Source: Flavobacterium laiguense | GTDB taxonomy: Bacteria > Bacteroidota > Bacteroidia > Flavobacteriales > Flavobacteriaceae | Direction of reading: 5' to 3' | Assembly (NCBI RefSeq): GCF_003097655.1 | Contig: NZ_QCZH01000027.1 | Coordinates: 1 to 45,155 of the forward strand | DNA length: 45,155 bases | Shown: one piece after another, positions 43,301 to 45,155 of the stretch | Layout of the letters: every line of letters begins with the position of its first letter | How positions within the stretch are numbered: the first letter of the stretch is position 1 | Translations under genes and position numbers: made by a program | The notes under the pieces: generated by a model | Seen by the model: the letters and a program-made list of their open reading frames with translations, nothing else | Database searches by the model: none | What the model was told of the DNA's origin: nothing

Positions 43301-45155
43301 AAGCCTTGTTAGCATCTGTAATTCGTAATAAATAACCAAAAGTATCTGCTTGATTAGCATATTTTTCTATCAAACTTTCTTGCAAGCCGTTGGATATTCT
43401 TTTAACCCAGGTTTCAATTGTCAATTGGTCGATAGGATTAAGCAAATCGTTATGTGGCACATCAACATAGCCGCCATCAAAACTTAAAGCATTTCCAACG
43501 GTACAACAATTATCACTAACCGTTGGGTTTATTAATGTGGTTATTCCCGTGCTTAACCCCGGCGTGGTATTGATAGTGACATCAGGAGCGCAAACGATAG
43601 TTGGATTTTCTGTATCCACTACTGTTACTTTTTGCGTACAGGTTGCTGTATTATTACTTGCATCTGTCGCAGTCCAGGTTACTGTTGTGTTTCCTATCGG
43701 ATATTCATTAGGAGCATCATTGGTAACACTAAGTTCCCCTCCAACAACATTTCCTAAAACCCAGTTGGAAGCTGATCCAGTGAGTGCAAAACCATTCAGG
43801 GTTCCGTTATTACTATTAGCTGAAGTATCTGCGACAGTTGTTAATCCTGTATTCGTGACACCTGCAACACCCTGATTAAAATGATAGAGAGCAACCAGAC
43901 CGGGTTGTATACCAAGCTCACTATTCATGTTTGCTTGTATTTGTCCTTGGGTAAGCGCAATATTCCAAATACTTAATTCGTCAATTGACCCTTCAAAAAA
44001 TTCAAATAGCGCATCACGTCTTGCCCCAATTTTAGCAGTATTAAGAACCGTATTGATTGCAAAAGCCCTGTCGTCAAGCAATATTCCATCTACATAAGTT
44101 TGAGCATTTGTACCATCATAAGATACAGCAACGTGATGCCATGAACCATTATTTACATTGCTGGCCGGTACAAAGTACTGAGGATCTGCCCAGCTAGATA
44201 CAAAAATACTGCCTCCTAATATTCCAACGTTAAAATTCTCCCCGTTTGCACCATTTCCATAGGAAATAATATCTCCTATTGTGCCTGTTTGAGTAGTTTT
44301 TATCCATACGGTAAAAGTTCTTGGGCTATTACCAGCGGGTAAGTTTGTATTAGCAATAGAAATATGATCATTCAACCCATCAAAATTCAGTGCATTACCA
44401 AACGAATTAGTACAATTATCGCTTATTGTTGGGTTTATTAATACAGTTGTTCCCGTACTTAACCCCGGTGTGGTATTGATGGTGACATCGGGTGCACAAA
44501 CGATAGTTGGATTTTCAGCATCCGCAACTATTACAGTTACATCATTAGATTTTGCACATCCTGTTGCTGTTACTGTTTCTGTTACCGTATAAGTGGTAGT
44601 AACTACTGGGCTAACTGAAGGATTAGCCATTGTAGAAGTAAATCCAATAGGATTGGAAATCCATTGATAAGTACTGCCCACCACTGCCGTTGCACCTATC
44701 GGAACAATATTTCCCCCACAAATGGTTGTTGAAGCACCCGCATTTGCAACTGGCAAAGGATTCACGGTAATGGTTGATAAAGCAGAATTACTGCACCCAT
44801 TTGCATCGGTATAAGAATAAGTAATCAAATGAGTACCCTCTCCCGCGACATTCGGATCAAAAATACCCGAGCTGACTCCTGTTCCAGAATAAATACCACT
44901 TGATGGAGAACCTCCGCCTAATACAAGAGGGGCACTTCCTAAACAAAGGGAAGGAAAACCACTTAAAGATACTATTGGTTTTGGATTCACTGTGATGGAA
45001 GAAAATGCAGAATCATTGCAACCGTAAACATCAACATAAAAATAAGTAATCAAATGAGTACCCTCTCCCGCGACATTCGGATCAAAAATACCCGAGCTGA
45101 CTCCTGTTCCAGAATAAATACCACTTGATGGAGAACCTCCGCCTAATACAAGAGG
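40371..45155 (-). CDS. T9SS-secreted multidomain adhesin, 5' end outside the window
   Basis: The frame is open to the right edge, so at least 1595 residues are present and the N-terminus is missing. Order from the N-terminal side: about 75-residue repeats ending in TITVNPxPV with GSPSSGIYSGTGVSSGIF (PKD/gliding-motility-type); then three HYR units, each interrupted by a LamG (concanavalin A-like) domain; then Ig-like repeats (SNPSGFASTVANPSVSP) and a Cys/His motif (YICHNGVTQC...HLAHGDYLG). The last 75 or so residues are a T9SS type A sorting domain (FVIYPNPTTGSF ... LIVGENVETKKLILKE). LamG binds glycans or matrix and HYR is an adhesion module, so a surface adhesin is likely. It is followed by a bidirectional terminator. 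Confidence 0.92.
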   Translation of the reverse strand, partial: PLVLGGGSPSSGIYSGTGVSSGIFDPNVAGEGTHLITYFYVDVYGCNDSAFSSITVNPKPIVSLSGFPSLCLGSAPLVLGGGSPSSGIYSGTGVSSGIFDPNVAGEGTHLITYSYTDANGCSNSALSTITVNPLPVANAGASTTICGGNIVPIGATAVVGSTYQWISNPIGFTSTMANPSVSPVVTTTYTVTETVTATGCAKSNDVTVIVADAENPTIVCAPDVTINTTPGLSTGTTVLINPTISDNCTNSFGNALNFDGLNDHISIANTNLPAGNSPRTFTVWIKTTQTGTIGDIISYGNGANGENFNVGILGGSIFVSSWADPQYFVPASNVNNGSWHHVAVSYDGTNAQTYVDGILLDDRAFAINTVLNTAKIGARRDALFEFFEGSIDELSIWNIALTQGQIQANMNSELGIQPGLVALYHFNQGVAGVTNTGLTTVADTSANSNNGTLNGFALTGSASNWVLGNVVGGELSVTNDAPNEYPIGNTTVTWTATDASNNTATCTQKVTVVDTENPTIVCAPDVTINTTPGLSTGITTLINPTVSDNCCTVGNALSFDGGYVDVPHNDLLNPIDQLTIETWVKRISNGLQESLIEKYANQADTFGYLLRITDANKAFTMVLNASNQGVELTGSTTILPNVWYHLAATFNRNTGVLKLYVNGVLDGQITGISGLPTTPGAQSLKIGARGDDAATRLINGGVIDEARVWNIERTQAQIQTDMNRELSAQTGLVALYHFNQGIVGGANTELATAMDDSGNGFNGTLNGFALTGSTSNWVLGNVVGGELSVTNDAPNEYPIGNTTVTWTATDASNNTGTCTQKVTVVDTENPTIVCPSDVTINTTAGLCTGTTLLVSPAVSDNSINSFGNALNFDGGYVDVPHNDLLNPINQLTIETWVKITSGGKSLIEKYSYYGNDFGYLLRISPENKAFTMVLKPCCGGPQLTGATTILPNEWYHLAVTFNRTTGVLKLYVNGVLDGQINGITDLPENPGTLSLKIGARGDDAAIYSNGDLMDEVRIWNVERTQSQIQADMNKELSAQAGLVALYHFNQGIAGGNNSASPGPAINTAIDDSGNGFNGTLNGFTLTGATSNWVLGNTIGGELNVINDAPETYPIGNTTVTWTATDASNNTATCTQKVTVVDNQQLANAGVSSSICSGNSVALGTATVAGHTYSWVSNPSGFASTVANPSVSPIVTTTYTLTETVTATGCSKSNEVTITVNPLPVANAGASIVICRGNSIVIGATAVSGNTYSWVSNPAGFTSTVSNPSVSPTVTTSYTLTETIIATGCSKSNSATVTVNPLPVVTLNAFSPVCISATAFTLTGGLPTGGIYAGTGVSSGIFNPSVAGVGVHPITYSYTNINGCTNLATANIQVNGPIANAGADATIYIGYTQTKCVTLSGSATGGLPPYKYLWSTGSKNTSISVCPTVKTTYTLKITDAQGCFQSDDVVVNTVDITCAKNSVYICHNGVTQCVKTTDVKTHLAHGDYLGSCINTARFASNTDFYVVENSDTFVIYPNPTTGSFTVEVNKKDVVEGAMIQVLDFNGRIIYSKAPFVIDGHMKETIELNDALPVGVYFVNLIVGENVETKKLILKE
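41735..44515 (-). repeat. Three large HYR-LamG tandem units in the adhesin gene
   Basis: Unit starts are about 44515, 43606 and 42665, each about 0.9 kb. Each begins NPTIVC..DVTINTT, continues to SDN, contains a LamG block (about 44402-43750, 43500-42808, 42555-41873), then closes with NDAP.YPIGNTTVTWTATDASNN and TCTQKVTVVD. DNA matches between units are long, especially in the closing half and the second and third LamG blocks, so recombination or gene conversion is likely. Confidence 0.85.
44816..45155 (-). repeat. Exact 115-bp repeat at the right edge
   Basis: Positions 44816-44930 and 45041-45155 are identical over 115 bp, offset by 225 bp (75 codons). The second copy runs to the last base of the window. 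In protein it is the segment covering GGGSPSSGIYSGTGVSSGIF to GEGTHLITY. Perfect identity implies recent duplication or gene conversion. Confidence 0.9.

Noticed and set aside
41642..43875. Several plus-strand frames of 66-112 aa with similar sequences
   Set aside because: They are shadows of the repeated minus-strand adhesin; their mutual similarity comes from the repeats.

Overview
The window reads as an AT-rich chromosomal segment of a member of the Flavobacteriaceae, most likely Flavobacterium. Several signs agree: promoters of the Bacteroidetes type (TTTG, about 19 bp, TAnnTTTG) stand before many genes; the large surface protein ends in a type 9 secretion (T9SS) sorting domain; the gene families are typical (fused E1 alpha/beta dehydrogenase, SIMPL and META lipoproteins, BNR propeller protein); and small palindromic repeats lie between genes. 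No phage, integrase or transposase gene is seen. It begins just upstream of what looks like an rRNA operon (two tandem minus-strand promoters firing off the left edge) and ends inside an exact internal repeat of a giant adhesin gene. Both are classic assembly break points, so this may be a whole contig.

Layout. 1-520: candidate rRNA promoters and leader. 522-1563: two small acidic unknown proteins (-). 1861-2655: RMD1/DUF155 membrane protein (+). 2741-4298: repeat-rich stretch around a DMT transporter (-) and before a prolyl-4-hydroxylase-like oxygenase (-). 5044-5988: secreted double NTF2-like protein (+). 8359 down to 6117: five-gene minus-strand cluster (unknown protein, 50-aa protein, 76-aa protein, YchJ-like protein, META lipoprotein). 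8774-10273: small proteins including a J-domain/KTSC protein. 10495-11646: thiol-disulfide oxidoreductase lipoprotein broken by an in-frame TGA. 12399-12480: tRNA-Tyr. 13964 down to 12591: rhomboid protease and SIMPL protein. 14169-15999: two tandem lipid A-type acyltransferases. 17601 down to 16114: class V aminotransferase. 19412 down to 17688: TPR lipoprotein. 21203 down to 19815: phosphoglucosamine mutase. 21361-23627: ACP phosphodiesterase and gamma-glutamyltransferase. 23693-24360: frameshifted DNA alkylation repair gene. 24403-26196: ClC channel. 26352-30233: LolA-like protein and BNR propeller protein. 30370-33201: uvrA. 33223-33758: toxin-antitoxin pair. 33983-34711: LOG-family protein. 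34842-37664: M1-like protein fused to a probable beta-barrel. 37854-40262: E1 alpha/beta fusion. 40371 to the right edge: T9SS adhesin.

Most of this is housekeeping and envelope biology: lipid A acylation, outer-membrane and periplasmic proteins, amino-sugar supply (GlmM), glutathione turnover (GGT) and secreted adhesins. The most unusual items are (i) an adhesin in which three successive HYR domains are each split at the same point by an inserted LamG domain, (ii) an M1-peptidase-like protein without a visible zinc site, joined to a predicted outer-membrane barrel, (iii) two families of about 205-bp MITE-like elements with terminal inverted repeats and target duplications, one of which supplies part of a gene's stop codon, (iv) two genes each broken by one nucleotide change, and (v) a 30-codon fossil of the class V aminotransferase gene. 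I do not see a self-evident new defence or metabolic system; the adhesin architecture and the mobile repeats are the best leads.
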